In this document: positions 7,953 through 15,494 of the stretch, in pieces
Layout of the letters: each line of letters opens with the position of its first letter
How positions within the stretch are numbered: position 1 is the stretch's first letter
Source: a virus
Strand: one strand, 5' to 3'
Virus record (IMG/VR): IMGVR_UViG_3300049460_000115
Location: 1-23,728 of that record
DNA: 23,728 nt
Program-made: the position numbers and the translations under genes
The notes under the pieces: generated by a model
Databases searched by the model: none
Told to the model about the DNA's origin: nothing
Seen by the model: the letters and a program-made list of their open reading frames with translations, nothing else

Positions 7953-8383
7953 CTACCCCTGCGGAACTTGATTAATGCGCTGGGCGTTTACCAGCGATTC
8001 GGCGAACGTATCCAGCGGCAGCGCCATCATCTGCTCGGGCCCGACTTTCCAGAAAAAAGCCAGGTCATAAGCCACGGCAATCAGGCCGTCGACGTCTTCG
8101 ATGCCGCAGTCATGAAAAAACCCGTCACGGCCCAGCCCAGGTTGTTCAAGTCATAGAGGTCCAGCTGGTTCACCGACGGCGACGGAATCCCGGCACAGAC
8201 GGCGATGTACTTGGCCGCCACCTCCATGTCGAGGGTGACTTCCTCGTTTTTGTCGATTTTGTACGGCAGCGCCTTGATCGCCCGGACCTCGGCCACGGTC
8301 GGCCGGCGCAGGGTGACTTCCAGCACTTCCAGGTCATGCGCCTGAATCGGCGCGGCCAGTATGTAGGGCTTCACGTCACTCAT
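7953..8383 (-). CDS. Frameshifted tail assembly chaperone (gpE+E' / Mu gp41 type)
   Basis: A -1 shift at the run GGGTTTTTTC (8123-8114) joins the first 90 residues of the short chaperone to 53 residues from the overlapping frame, giving 143 residues. The extension starts HDCGIEDVDG and contains AYDLAFFWKVGPEQMM. That pattern is typical of the E' or T part of these fusions. It ends at TAG 7955-7953, two bases before the tape-measure start. Both candidate heptamers (G-GGT-TTT and T-TTT-TTC) yield the same protein. P2 and many other phages express an equivalent fusion of similar size from the same gene position. The long form links the tape measure to tube subunits during assembly. Confidence 0.85.
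8081..8383 (-). CDS. Tail assembly chaperone, short form (Phage_TAC_7, gpE/gp41 family)
   Basis: The unshifted product has 100 residues and matches the tail assembly chaperone E/41/14 family: PTVAEVRAIKALPY, the acidic DKNEEVTLDMEVAAKYIA stretch, and the C-terminal DLNNLGWAVTGFF. The start at 8383 overlaps the tube stop as ATGA and has an excellent AAAGGAGGT ribosome-binding site inside the end of the tube gene. An upstream in-frame ATG at 8410 is less likely. This form is expected to be more abundant than the frameshifted one and to act as a scaffold during tail building, absent from the virion. Confidence 0.9.
   Translation of the reverse strand: MSDVKPYILAAPIQAHDLEVLEVTLRRPTVAEVRAIKALPYKIDKNEEVTLDMEVAAKYIAVCAGIPSPSVNQLDLYDLNNLGWAVTGFFMTAASKTSTA
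8114..8123 (-). promoter_or_regulatory. Programmed -1 ribosomal frameshift site
   Basis: The minus-strand run GGGTTTTTTC sits in frame as ACG GGT TTT TTC. It offers two X-XXY-YYZ heptamers (GGGTTTT and TTTTTTC). The -1 frame downstream is open for 53 codons up to the tape-measure start. Position, orientation and product length all match the conserved tail-chaperone frameshift. Confidence 0.82.
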
Positions 8384-8727
8384 TGGAAACCTCCTTTGTT
8401 GCCGTCCCATTGAATGTCGATGGTGCCGTCATCGCCCTTAGCAGTCGGCTCGTCGACCACGTAGGCGCCCGACAACACGTAGACACGGCCGTTCTTGAAC
8501 TCGACGGTGATCGTCGCATCGGTGTCGGCCATGATTTCCTTGATCGGTAGGTCCGGCGCATCGACGATGGTGGCCTTCACAAACGGCACCAGGTCTTCTT
8601 CCTTGAAAAAGCCCGGCGCAATCGACTCGCGCTTTTTGTCACCCAGCAGCACTTCTACGCCGCCGGTGACGGTGAACTGAACGCCGTTTGCCTTGATGTA
8701 AACGGTGCCCGCAACTTTCTGGCCCAT
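8380..8727 (-). CDS. Tail tube protein (Mu gpM family)
   Basis: The 115-residue product matches the Mu-type tail tube family: AGTVYIKANGVQFTVTGGVEV at the N-terminus, ESIAPGFFKEE in the middle, and DATITVEFKNGRVYVLSGAYVV. Six-membered rings of this protein form the inner tube through which DNA passes. The start at 8727 has AGGAGA about seven bases upstream. A terminator hairpin lies between this gene and the sheath gene. The 3' end carries the Shine-Dalgarno sequence of the chaperone gene and overlaps its start. Confidence 0.93.
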   Translation of the reverse strand: MGQKVAGTVYIKANGVQFTVTGGVEVLLGDKKRESIAPGFFKEEDLVPFVKATIVDAPDLPIKEIMADTDATITVEFKNGRVYVLSGAYVVDEPTAKGDDGTIDIQWDGNKGGFQ

Positions 8728-8741
8728 GGCCGCTCTCCTAC

Positions 8742-8765
8742 AAAAAAGCCCGCACGCGGCGGGCT
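8742..8765 (-). terminator. Intrinsic terminator between sheath and tube genes
   Basis: On the minus strand a perfect 7-bp stem AGCCCGC/GCGGGCT with a 5-base loop is followed by a run of T residues (8747-8742). The plus-strand reading lacks a T tract, so the signal acts on late transcription. It sits 16 bases after the sheath stop and 14 bases before the tube start codon. Confidence 0.85.
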
Positions 8766-8781
8766 ATAAAGGTTGGTTGGA

Positions 8782-10266
8782 TCAGACCGCGTACTGCAGG
8801 CGGAACTGGTACTGCAGCGCGAAAATCCGCAGCTGATTGACCAGGTCAGGCGGGTACAGAACGTTCAGCCGGTTCGGGTTGGTGGCTGAGCGCTCGACGA
8901 TCAGGTTGGCCGCGAAGGCCTCGGCGTTTTCCACGATGCCCAGCTGCTCCAGGGCGTAGTAGCCGGCGATCATTTCCGCGCGGATCACGTTCGGCGTGAC
9001 GATGGCCTGGCCGGCGCCGAAGCGCGTGCCGTCGTTGGCCAGCTTGTGCCGGGCGTATTTGCTGGTCACCCGCGACTTCAGGTAGCCAATCACATACGCC
9101 GACTGGTGCAGCGTCTCGCTGTCCAGGTAGGAATCATCGGCCTGGCCGAAGGCGTTGAACTGGTAGCTGGTGATCGCCCGCTCGATGCGCTGCGCACCGC
9201 CGCCGAAGTAGGCCGTGGCAATACCGCGGTTCAGCAACGACTGGCGCTCGGTCAAGGTGAAACGCGCACCGGCCGCGGCCGGGGTGATGCCCGCCAGCTC
9301 GCCGGTTTGCGTCGGCCGCGCCGGGTCGGCAGAAATGAACACCGCGGTGCGCGCCGCATAGGCCGCCGCCACGTTCCACACCGGATCGGGACAGCCCGCT
9401 TCAAAGCCGTGAATCGTCGCGTGCTGATCGTTGCGCGTCGCGCTCAGGGCGACCAATTCGCCGAGGGTGCCGCGCTGGGCGGTGTAGACATGCCCATAAA
9501 GCTGCTTGGCCCAGCTCCAGCGCCCGCTGGAATCGTCCATGAAGGCTTTCCAGGCATCCAACGAGGTGGCATCGGCCCACGGCGCACAGATGAATTCGAA
9601 CGGCTCGTCGCCCAAACTGGCCAAGGCCACTGCGATGTCCGGGGTGCCCACACCACCGGTCATCGGTGCCAGCACCGCGGTCAGGCCGGCCGGCATGGCT
9701 TCACCGTTGGTACGGCCCAGGCGATTGAGCTGCAGCGCCAGGTCGTTACCGCTCAGACCCGACCATTTGCAGGTCAGCGTCACCACGCCGACGGCCGCCA
9801 CCGCGGTCACCGCCAGCCCGGCGGCATTCACCGCCGCCGCCAACGCCGCTGCCGCGGCCGTCGGGGTGGCGCCCTTGGCCACGGTCGCGCGCACCCGGCG
9901 GCCACCGATGTACAGGTTCAGCTCGCCAGCGGCGGTGGCCGTGCCGGTGATGGTCACGCTGCCGGCCGCCTTGGTACCGGTGGCTTTGATCGGTAGGCAC
10001 CAGACCTCGCCCGCTGGATCGTTGCGGCGCCAAGTTTCGTACATCTGCGCGAGCATCGAGCCATTGCCGCCGATGCTCTTGGCCAGCCCCAGGTTCGACA
10101 CCAGCGTCAGCTGGCCAATTTCCGTGGCGGTGGCGTCATCATTGACCTGCGCCACGATCAACCGCGGCATGCTGGAGCCGCCGCTGTTGGCCTGAGAATT
10201 GTCGACCTCGGCGTAAAACAGCGGCACGCGCAGGTCGCTGGGGATGGTGTTAAAGCTGATGGTCAT
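8782..10266 (-). CDS. Contractile tail sheath protein (Mu gpL family)
   Basis: At 494 residues this is almost exactly the size of Mu gpL. The N-terminus (ISFNTIPSDLRVPLFYAEVDNS), the central PDIAVALASLGDEPFEFICAPW block and the C-terminal sequence around RNDQHATIHGFEAGCPDP are characteristic of Mu-type sheath proteins. The middle carries an alanine-rich, beta-rich inserted domain. The protein forms the contractile outer sheath. The start overlaps the DUF2635 gene by 17 bases; GGGAG lies upstream. It is followed directly by an intrinsic terminator. Confidence 0.94.
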   Translation of the reverse strand: MTISFNTIPSDLRVPLFYAEVDNSQANSGGSSMPRLIVAQVNDDATATEIGQLTLVSNLGLAKSIGGNGSMLAQMYETWRRNDPAGEVWCLPIKATGTKAAGSVTITGTATAAGELNLYIGGRRVRATVAKGATPTAAAAALAAAVNAAGLAVTAVAAVGVVTLTCKWSGLSGNDLALQLNRLGRTNGEAMPAGLTAVLAPMTGGVGTPDIAVALASLGDEPFEFICAPWADATSLDAWKAFMDDSSGRWSWAKQLYGHVYTAQRGTLGELVALSATRNDQHATIHGFEAGCPDPVWNVAAAYAARTAVFISADPARPTQTGELAGITPAAAGARFTLTERQSLLNRGIATAYFGGGAQRIERAITSYQFNAFGQADDSYLDSETLHQSAYVIGYLKSRVTSKYARHKLANDGTRFGAGQAIVTPNVIRAEMIAGYYALEQLGIVENAEAFAANLIVERSATNPNRLNVLYPPDLVNQLRIFALQYQFRLQYAV

Positions 10267-10474
10267 TCTTCAGCGCTCCCTGGGGTGGCCGTAGCCGGGT
10301 TTTCGGGGTGGCCTTGGCCTTTTTCGGCGCGTCGAGGGTGACGTCATTGTCCTGCAGGCGGCGCAACCAATAGGCGTCGCGCGGGACGTCACGCCCCTCC
10401 GCGGGCAAATCGCCGCCGGCTTCAGGGTCGGGCACCACCCGGCCCTCGGCCGGGTACACAGTCATGCGGCTCAT
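10250..10474 (-). CDS. DUF2635 protein (Mu gp38-like)
   Basis: The 74-residue protein has the short DUF2635 signature: V-x-P-x-x-G-R-V-VPDPEAGGDLPAEG followed by VPRDAYWLRRLQDNDV. Its function is not established; in Mu-like phages it always sits between gp37 and the sheath gene. The ATG at 10474 overlaps the gp37-like stop as ATGA. An internal ATG at 10465 would give MTVYP. The C-terminal tail is basic and rich in Lys/Pro. Confidence 0.88.
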   Translation of the reverse strand: MSRMTVYPAEGRVVPDPEAGGDLPAEGRDVPRDAYWLRRLQDNDVTLDAPKKAKATPKTRLRPPQGALKNDHQL

Positions 10475-11076
10475 GGTGAGTCCTCAGTGGGTTGCTGGAG
10501 TGCAACGGAGAAAGTCGCCTCGACCCGGCCGTCAGGGCCGGGGCGTGACAGGTTGGGGTCAGACGGCTCGATCAGATCCAAGTTGAAATCAAGGCCCGCC
10601 AGCGGCGGCAGGCCGTCCAGTTCGCGCTCCTGCCAGGTTTCCGGCGGGTCCGCCTTTTTGTTGCGACCCAGTTGAAACTCGGTGAAGAATCGGAAGCGAT
10701 ACACCACCCGCGAACGATCGATCAGCAGCAAGGCACTGCCGCCGTACTGCAGTGGCTCGCTTTGTTCATCCGGCACAAAACCGACCAGGGCGCGCCACAG
10801 TTCGGCGCGCAGGTCGTGCAAGCGGTCGGCCGCGTCCTGGCCGCGTTCGTCCTTGTTGGCCAGCACCACACACACGTCAAACTCGTCGGTGATGTCTTGG
10901 GCAATGACGTTACCTTGGCTCTCGCCGGCATCGTCTCCGACGACGATCACGTACGCGGCCGGCAGTGCCATGGCCGCGCTCTTTTCGGCCGGGTCCCAAT
11001 CCAGCCCGCCGGCCACACGCCCAACAAATGCTGGGCAATAGCTGCGCAACTGTCGAATGACAGGGGTTATTTTCAT
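10471..11076 (-). CDS. Mu gp37-like protein (DUF1834), probable tail terminator
   Basis: The protein (201 residues from the ATG at 11076) matches DUF1834/Mu gp37: ITPVIRQLRSYCPAF at the N-terminus, LPAAYVIVVGDDAGES, FDVCVVLANKDERGQDAADRL, and a C-terminal LPPLAGLDFNLDLIEPSDPN. Members are thought to cap the tail at its head-proximal end, by position and fold similarity to tail terminators. A GTG at 11106 in the same frame would add ten residues, but it falls inside a hairpin, and MKITP is a more typical start. It is coupled to the DUF2635 gene. Confidence 0.85.
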   Translation of the reverse strand: MKITPVIRQLRSYCPAFVGRVAGGLDWDPAEKSAAMALPAAYVIVVGDDAGESQGNVIAQDITDEFDVCVVLANKDERGQDAADRLHDLRAELWRALVGFVPDEQSEPLQYGGSALLLIDRSRVVYRFRFFTEFQLGRNKKADPPETWQERELDGLPPLAGLDFNLDLIEPSDPNLSRPGPDGRVEATFSVALQQPTEDSP

Positions 11077-11097
11077 TAGTTGAATTCCACGCTGGAC

Positions 11098-11115
11098 AAG
11101 CCCCACACGGGGCTT
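11098..11115. other. Perfect 7-bp hairpin between two late genes
   Basis: AAGCCCC and GGGGCTT flank a 4-base loop just after the stop of the HK97-gp10-like gene. Neither strand has a T tract after it, so it is not a convincing intrinsic terminator. It could stabilise an mRNA end or influence the GTG at 11106. Confidence 0.5.
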
Positions 11116-11121
11116 AGATGG

Positions 11122-11628
11122 CTAAAGCAAACTGGCCGCGAAGGCTTGCGACAAAATGGCCTGCACTTCCGGCTTGCTGTCCTGCAGGGCGTCGGTCATG
11201 TAGTTATCGCGTGGCGCGATTCGCCACCCGCCGGCTTGGCGCGCGGCGATCAGGTCCGCCCGAGCGCCCCGGGCGCGGCGGCCGCGACCGGGGCCGAACC
11301 CTCTAATCCGACTGCCTTGACGCACCCCGTAATGCAGGTACGCCGGATAGAAGGCGGTCATGGCGGCTGTTTTGCTCGGGGCAATCTTGACCAGAAACCC
11401 CGAGCGCGACACCTTGGCCTTGATCGACTCCAGGGTCGCCCCGGTGCGGTTGACCGGGTAACCGTCCTGTCCCTTGCCCAGCGCCAGGTTCATTTGCGCG
11501 CGCTGCGTGACCAGGCGCCCGGCCTTGCGCATGCCGGCGCGAATCTTGCGCTTGTCGAAGGCGTCCCGCGTGAAGCTGTCGAAGCCTTCGACGTGCAGAT
11601 AAGCGTCAACCGACGCCGAGTTAGCCAT
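11122..11628 (-). CDS. HK97 gp10-like head-tail connection / tail completion protein
   Basis: The 168-residue product resembles the HK97-gp10 group of neck proteins: N-terminal VEGFDSFTRDAFDKRKIRAG, a basic helix RKAGRLVTQRAQMNLAL, RTGATLESIKAKV and the YPAYLHYGVRQGSRIRG motif. Members complete the neck or tail terminator. It follows the head-tail joining protein with an 8-base overlap, in the same order as HK97. Together with the gp37-like protein this gives two candidates for closing the tail, as expected when an HK97-type head meets a Mu-type tail. Confidence 0.8.
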   Translation of the reverse strand: MANSASVDAYLHVEGFDSFTRDAFDKRKIRAGMRKAGRLVTQRAQMNLALGKGQDGYPVNRTGATLESIKAKVSRSGFLVKIAPSKTAAMTAFYPAYLHYGVRQGSRIRGFGPGRGRRARGARADLIAARQAGGWRIAPRDNYMTDALQDSKPEVQAILSQAFAASLL

Positions 11629-11977
11629 AACCGGAACCCTCGCTGTCGCTGTCCAACTGCTCCACGTCGACCACGGTGTACACCCGGCCGCCGTTCAGAT
11701 CCGTGGGCCGCCGCACCCGGAACAGCCGGCCGTCGGCACACAGAATCTCGTGCCGCGAATCCAACCCCTTGACCCGTCGAAAAATGATGCGGTGCGTCAG
11801 GTCATCCCCGGTTTGCTTGGCGCCGGTGTACACCGCCGTGCCCAAAGGCATCAGCTTGGCCCAGCGCTTGGCAACGGTGATGTAGCCCGATTCAATCCCC
11901 GCGTCAGCGCTGGGGGTGTCGTTGCGAATGCGCACCGTGATGCGCGTGTCCAGTTCGCCCGCGCCTGGCTCTTTCAT
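11621..11977 (-). CDS. Head-tail joining / head closure protein (Phage_H_T_join family)
   Basis: The 118-residue protein has the pattern of SPP1 gp16-type head closure proteins: GELDTRITVRIRN, WAKLMPLGTAVYTGAKQ, a beta stretch RIIFRRVKGLDSRHEILCADGRLFRV, and the final YTVVDVEQLD. It would form the ring that closes the portal and receives the tail. The ATG at 11977 overlaps the upstream stop as ATGA, so it is preferred over the in-frame ATG at 11989. Confidence 0.87.
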   Translation of the reverse strand: MKEPGAGELDTRITVRIRNDTPSADAGIESGYITVAKRWAKLMPLGTAVYTGAKQTGDDLTHRIIFRRVKGLDSRHEILCADGRLFRVRRPTDLNGGRVYTVVDVEQLDSDSEGSGYG

Positions 11978-12354
11978 AGCGTGATCCACCGATAAGGATT
12001 AATCAGTGCGTCGAAGGCCAACGGCAGATCCTTGGCGCCCGAACTGGTGGCCTCGGCGACGGCTTCACGGTGTTTAAACCAGTGCGCCACCAGCAGCAGC
12101 ATGGCCACCCGCACGTCATCCGTTACGGGTAACGCATTCTCCGGCGCGCCTGCCGGCAACAAGGGGCGCAAAAAGTCTTCGTCGTTTAGCTGGTCTTCCG
12201 TGGCGCCTTCTGGTGCCACCTCAAACAGCTTGCGACCACTGCGACTCTCCACCAGGCGCCACGCGGCACGACCGTAGACCTTAAGCAGGCTGTCTTCGTC
12301 GGTTTCATCCAGCTCAAGGCGGCAATGCTCTTTCATTTGCGACAGTGTGAGCAT
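11974..12354 (-). CDS. Head-tail connector protein (HK97 gp6-like)
   Basis: The 126-residue, mostly helical protein matches the gp6-like connector family: LTLSQMKEHCRLELDETDED at the N-terminus, RAAWRLVESRSGRKLF, DDVRVAMLLLVAHWFKHREAV, and a C-terminal ALINPYRWITL, which is very typical of the family. It forms the ring directly under the portal. It follows the capsid gene by 36 bases, which hold a weak imperfect hairpin without a T tract. The imperfect palindrome at 12121-12134 lies inside the gene and uses TTA and GTA codons. Confidence 0.92.
   Translation of the reverse strand: MLTLSQMKEHCRLELDETDEDSLLKVYGRAAWRLVESRSGRKLFEVAPEGATEDQLNDEDFLRPLLPAGAPENALPVTDDVRVAMLLLVAHWFKHREAVAEATSSGAKDLPLAFDALINPYRWITL
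12121..12134. repeat. Dispersed palindrome copy CGTTACGGGTAACG
   Basis: The half-sites GTTAC and GTAAC flank two bases within the connector gene. It differs at one position from the 13-mer GTGACGGGTAACG found three times elsewhere in the window. Confidence 0.6.
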
Positions 12355-12390
12355 CAGCGTACAGGACCGCTTGCGCGGCCCTGCTCCGTG

Positions 12391-13623
12391 TTAGGCGGCT
12401 GCCTTACCTACCAGCGCCTTAATGGCCGCCGTGTCCTGCAAGACGATGCCGAAGCGCAGGAAGGCCAGGAAGCCCACTTGGCCATACTCGGCGTAACGCT
12501 CAACCAGACGCTTCAGGGTCAGGCTGCGCACGGCGCGCAAGATCAGTTCGTTGAAGTCGCCGGCATACATGAATTTCTTGCCGGCCGCGATATCTGCAAT
12601 CGCCTGATCAATGACGTACTGCTGTTTCAGGATGGTGGCCGGGCGGTCGCTGTCGATGCCGGGCAGCCACAGCGGACGGTTATTGCCGTCGACCATTTCT
12701 TCCAGGGCTTGCGACGTCTTGTCGTTGAACGCCAGGCGGAATTTCGGCGCCGCACGATACGCCGGATCAACCGAGTGGATCAGGCTGTTGACTTCCTGCC
12801 AGGTGAACTTGGTGGCGTTGACCGTCATTGCGCCTTGCGCTACCGAGGCTTCCAGGCCTTTTGGCTGGGCCGGTGCATCAACTGTTTCAGCCGCACCGGT
12901 GCCCTGGACGATCAGGCGGTTACGGGTACGCCCGCAACGCTTGCTGATGCGGCCGGACAGAAAGGCTTCCATGTCGATACCCGAATCCTGCAACAGCTGC
13001 TCAGAGACACGAATGATCTTCGAACTGATGGTGTAGGAACCCAGGGTGCCCATACCAAACTCGACGTCTTTGTCGGTGGCCGCCTTGTTCTCGCCAATCA
13101 ACTCGCCCTCTTCTTCACCGCCATTGCTGACGGCCCAGGCAATCGGCGCACCGTTATCGGTGTTGAGCAACTGGCAAACGGCCGCAATGCCACCGTAGGT
13201 GTTCAGCGACTCAATCACCCGCGCTTGCAGGGTGGTCGGCACGGTGAAGCCGCCGGCCTCGTTGGGGTTGGTGCCCTGGGCGCGCATGGCGAACACCGCC
13301 GAACGCTGTTCAGGGGTCAGGCCTTCGGTGCCGCGACGCAGGAAAGCGTCAAAGGCCGAACGCTGTTCAGCCTCCGCGCCAGTCAGGTCGCCCAACGGGG
13401 TTTGCGGGTTGTCGCGTGCCCGGGTTTCGATAAAGGCTTGATCGTTGTCGCGCAGTTCTTCTTCGCGCTCGATCTTGCCTTTGAGGTCGGCCAGCTCGGC
13501 GCGCATGGTTTCCCACTTGCTACGCGTCTCGCCGGTCCAGGCGTCATCTTTGGTGCTTTCGTGCAGGCTGCGCATTTCGGCCGACTTGGTGGCGTACAGC
13601 GCTTTCAGTTCTTTCAGAGTCAT
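12391..13623 (-). CDS. Major capsid protein, HK97 fold
   Basis: The 410-residue protein is an HK97-type major capsid protein. Residues 1 to about 100 are a charged coiled-coil scaffold (delta) domain beginning LKELKALYATKSAEMRSL, expected to be removed by the prohead protease encoded just upstream. The shell domain follows from around GGFTVPTTLQARVIESL, with EEEGELIGENKAATDKDVEFG (E-loop region), SSKIIRVSEQLLQDSGIDMEAF, and the A-domain end DGNNRPLWLPGI. Length is typical for the family. It is preceded by GGGGAA at reasonable spacing, 16 bases after the protease stop. I cannot tell from sequence whether covalent cross-linking occurs. Confidence 0.95.
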   Translation of the reverse strand: MTLKELKALYATKSAEMRSLHESTKDDAWTGETRSKWETMRAELADLKGKIEREEELRDNDQAFIETRARDNPQTPLGDLTGAEAEQRSAFDAFLRRGTEGLTPEQRSAVFAMRAQGTNPNEAGGFTVPTTLQARVIESLNTYGGIAAVCQLLNTDNGAPIAWAVSNGGEEEGELIGENKAATDKDVEFGMGTLGSYTISSKIIRVSEQLLQDSGIDMEAFLSGRISKRCGRTRNRLIVQGTGAAETVDAPAQPKGLEASVAQGAMTVNATKFTWQEVNSLIHSVDPAYRAAPKFRLAFNDKTSQALEEMVDGNNRPLWLPGIDSDRPATILKQQYVIDQAIADIAAGKKFMYAGDFNELILRAVRSLTLKRLVERYAEYGQVGFLAFLRFGIVLQDTAAIKALVGKAAA

Positions 13624-13639
13624 ACAGGTTCCCCAGGGG

Positions 13640-14257
13640 TTAAAGGTCTTGCAGGGTCAGCAGGCGCTCACGGGCGGCGCGGTCGAATTCGCCGCGGGCT
13701 TCAAGGCCTTCGTTTTGTGCCTGCTTCCAGGCGTCGTGCGAGCGCTGTGCAGCGCTTGAATCGGGATAGGCCGGAAAGGACACCGGCCCGACGTCGCGCA
13801 GCTCGGCAACCTTGTAGATGGTGCGAATAACCACGCCGTCTTCTTCGTGCCAGGTGTCGCCACCTGGGGCGACCCGCATGGCAAAACTGCTGCCGGACAT
13901 GTCACCGCGCGCAATCGGCGCGACGACCAGATCACGGATGGTCAGGGTGTCCGGCGTGTCGATTTCGTAAGCCAGCCCGCGCTCGTCGACGGTCAAACGC
14001 AACGTGCCGCTGGTGGTGCGGCCCAACAGATAGTTGGGGTCGTGGTTGAACAGCCCGCGCGTGTCCTGGGCCAGCACGTCGTCGAACGCGCCCGGGGCGA
14101 TCAGCTCGACAAAGAACCCGCCCAGCAGGTCGCTGCGCGTGTTGAACACAGCGGCATAGCCGACGATCTTCGGTGCGCCGGCCTGGCCATCGGGAAGCTG
14201 GACAGCGCGAAGCTCGCATTGCTGCGCCGGCAGCATGCGTTTTTCAATTTCACTCAT
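13640..14257 (-). CDS. HK97-family prohead protease
   Basis: The 205-residue product (from the ATG at 14257) is a U35/S78-type prohead serine protease, which cleaves the capsid delta domain during maturation. Visible motifs are the histidine in LFNHDPNYLLGR (H72), the serine cluster in GDMSGSSFAM (S121-S124), and the terminal RDVGPVSFPAYPDSSA, a hallmark of the family. The chosen start follows AGGAA and lies four bases after the portal stop; an in-frame upstream ATG at 14317 would extend into the portal gene and is unlikely. It lies next to the capsid gene, as usual. Confidence 0.93.
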   Translation of the reverse strand: MSEIEKRMLPAQQCELRAVQLPDGQAGAPKIVGYAAVFNTRSDLLGGFFVELIAPGAFDDVLAQDTRGLFNHDPNYLLGRTTSGTLRLTVDERGLAYEIDTPDTLTIRDLVVAPIARGDMSGSSFAMRVAPGGDTWHEEDGVVIRTIYKVAELRDVGPVSFPAYPDSSAAQRSHDAWKQAQNEGLEARGEFDRAARERLLTLQDL

Positions 14258-14261
14258 GGGG

Positions 14262-15494
14262 TTATTCCTGTTCCGTGACGGGTAACGGCAAGCCGTCTGC
14301 CCCCAAAAGCCGGGCATTGACGTTGATCAGCATGGAATCCAGGCCGGTGATCGGGTTCATGTCTTCAAACACCCGCACTTCGTTGCGCGTCATCCAACCA
14401 TCCAGAATCGCGCGGCTGTAGAACTCGGCGCGCTCGGTCGGTGTGCCGCGCAACAGGCCGGCCAAGTTGAACTTGACGTAGTAGCCCGCCAGGCGCTCGG
14501 CGCGGGTGAAGACCTTGCGGTTAATCTCCTGCTCCCAGTTCACGATCCACGGCATGATTGAGTGCCGCACGAACTGGATAGCCTGCTCGCTGATGTTGGA
14601 AAAGGTGGCCTTTTCCAGGTCGTTGATCATGTGTGCCGGCACGTTGAACATGCCGGCGATTTCGCTTCGGGTCAGCTTGCGCGTCTCCAGAAACTGGGCG
14701 TCTTCCGGGGCGATGGTCAGCGCCTTGTAATCCAGATCCGCCGGCAGCAGCAGGGTTTTGTTTTCCGACTGGCGCAGCTTGTTGACAGCTCCCACCCAAG
14801 CCTTTTTCAGGCGCTCCCAGCCGTCCGCCTTGACGTCGCCTTTCAGCGTGACGATGCCCGTAGGCCGCCCGCCGCCCTCGAAAAACTCTTTGCCGTAACG
14901 CACGGCCGCCAGGCCCAGGCCGATGGTTTCGGCGTTCTGTCGAATCGGGCTGATGCCCAGCTTTCCGTTCGACCCAATCGCCCGGACATGCACCATGTCT
15001 TCAGGCGCCACCGCCAGCGGCTTGTCGTCATCATCGCGGGTGCCGTAGATCCAGCGCCCGCCGTTGCGCAGCAGTTCCGTGTGTTGCGGCTGACACAGCT
15101 CAAGGCCTTGCAGCTCACCCCGGCGACCGCGCACCAGACGGCTGTAGCCGTTGCCCCATCCTAGCGTGTGCGCCTGCTTGGTTTCCCGCCACTTGTATGA
15201 CGTTTGCCACAGGTTCGGCTCATCGTGCAGCAGGTAGTGCGCCGGGTGATCGGTACCGGGAACAATCCGGCCGTCGATCTTGCGCAGCACGTTGATCGGC
15301 AACTGGGCCAGGGTGCTGGACAGCACATAGATACAGGCGTACACCGCCGTCAGCTTTTGCGCCGTCTCGGGGCTGACGTGTATGCCATTGCCCGCGCTCA
15401 GCAACTCGCCCAGCTCCTGACTGCTCAGCGACACCGCCGGGTTTTCCATGCTTCGCCGTTCGTGACGGCCGGAAAAGATCACGGCCGCCCCCAT
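14262..15494 (-). CDS. Portal protein, HK97 family
   Basis: The 410-residue protein forms the dodecameric DNA entry portal. Family features include HVSPETAQKLTAVYACIYVLSS, LPINVLRK, HPAHYLLHDEPNLWQTSYKW, the GNGYSRLVR block, and the lower FNVPAHMINDLEKATFSNISEQA motif, which is diagnostic of HK97-type portals. The start at 15494 overlaps the small membrane-protein gene by 16 bases; a later ATG at 15449 is possible. The frame is open further upstream to 15584, but that part mirrors the small gene. The gene ends with LPVTEQE, where the dispersed palindrome at 14275-14287 lies. Confidence 0.93.
   Translation of the reverse strand: MGAAVIFSGRHERRSMENPAVSLSSQELGELLSAGNGIHVSPETAQKLTAVYACIYVLSSTLAQLPINVLRKIDGRIVPGTDHPAHYLLHDEPNLWQTSYKWRETKQAHTLGWGNGYSRLVRGRRGELQGLELCQPQHTELLRNGGRWIYGTRDDDDKPLAVAPEDMVHVRAIGSNGKLGISPIRQNAETIGLGLAAVRYGKEFFEGGGRPTGIVTLKGDVKADGWERLKKAWVGAVNKLRQSENKTLLLPADLDYKALTIAPEDAQFLETRKLTRSEIAGMFNVPAHMINDLEKATFSNISEQAIQFVRHSIMPWIVNWEQEINRKVFTRAERLAGYYVKFNLAGLLRGTPTERAEFYSRAILDGWMTRNEVRVFEDMNPITGLDSMLINVNARLLGADGLPLPVTEQE
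14275..14287. repeat. Dispersed palindrome copy GTGACGGGTAACG
   Basis: This 13-mer, within the last codons of the portal gene, is identical to the copies at 16400-16412 and, inverted, at 19824-19836. In the portal frame it is read with a TTA leucine codon, which is rare in such GC-rich DNA. Confidence 0.7.

Noticed and set aside
7968-8156. Plus-strand frame over the chaperone/tape-measure junction
   Set aside because: The minus-strand -1 frame gives a typical chaperone extension and explains the stretch fully.
12362-12382. Hairpin CAGG-A-CCGC/GCGG-C-CCTG between capsid and connector genes as terminator
   Set aside because: It has a mismatch and no T tract on either strand.
12325-13830. A 501-codon plus-strand open frame opposite the capsid gene
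   Set aside because: It is antiparallel to the clear HK97 capsid gene, has a composition typical of the complement of GC-rich coding DNA, and lacks recognisable domains.
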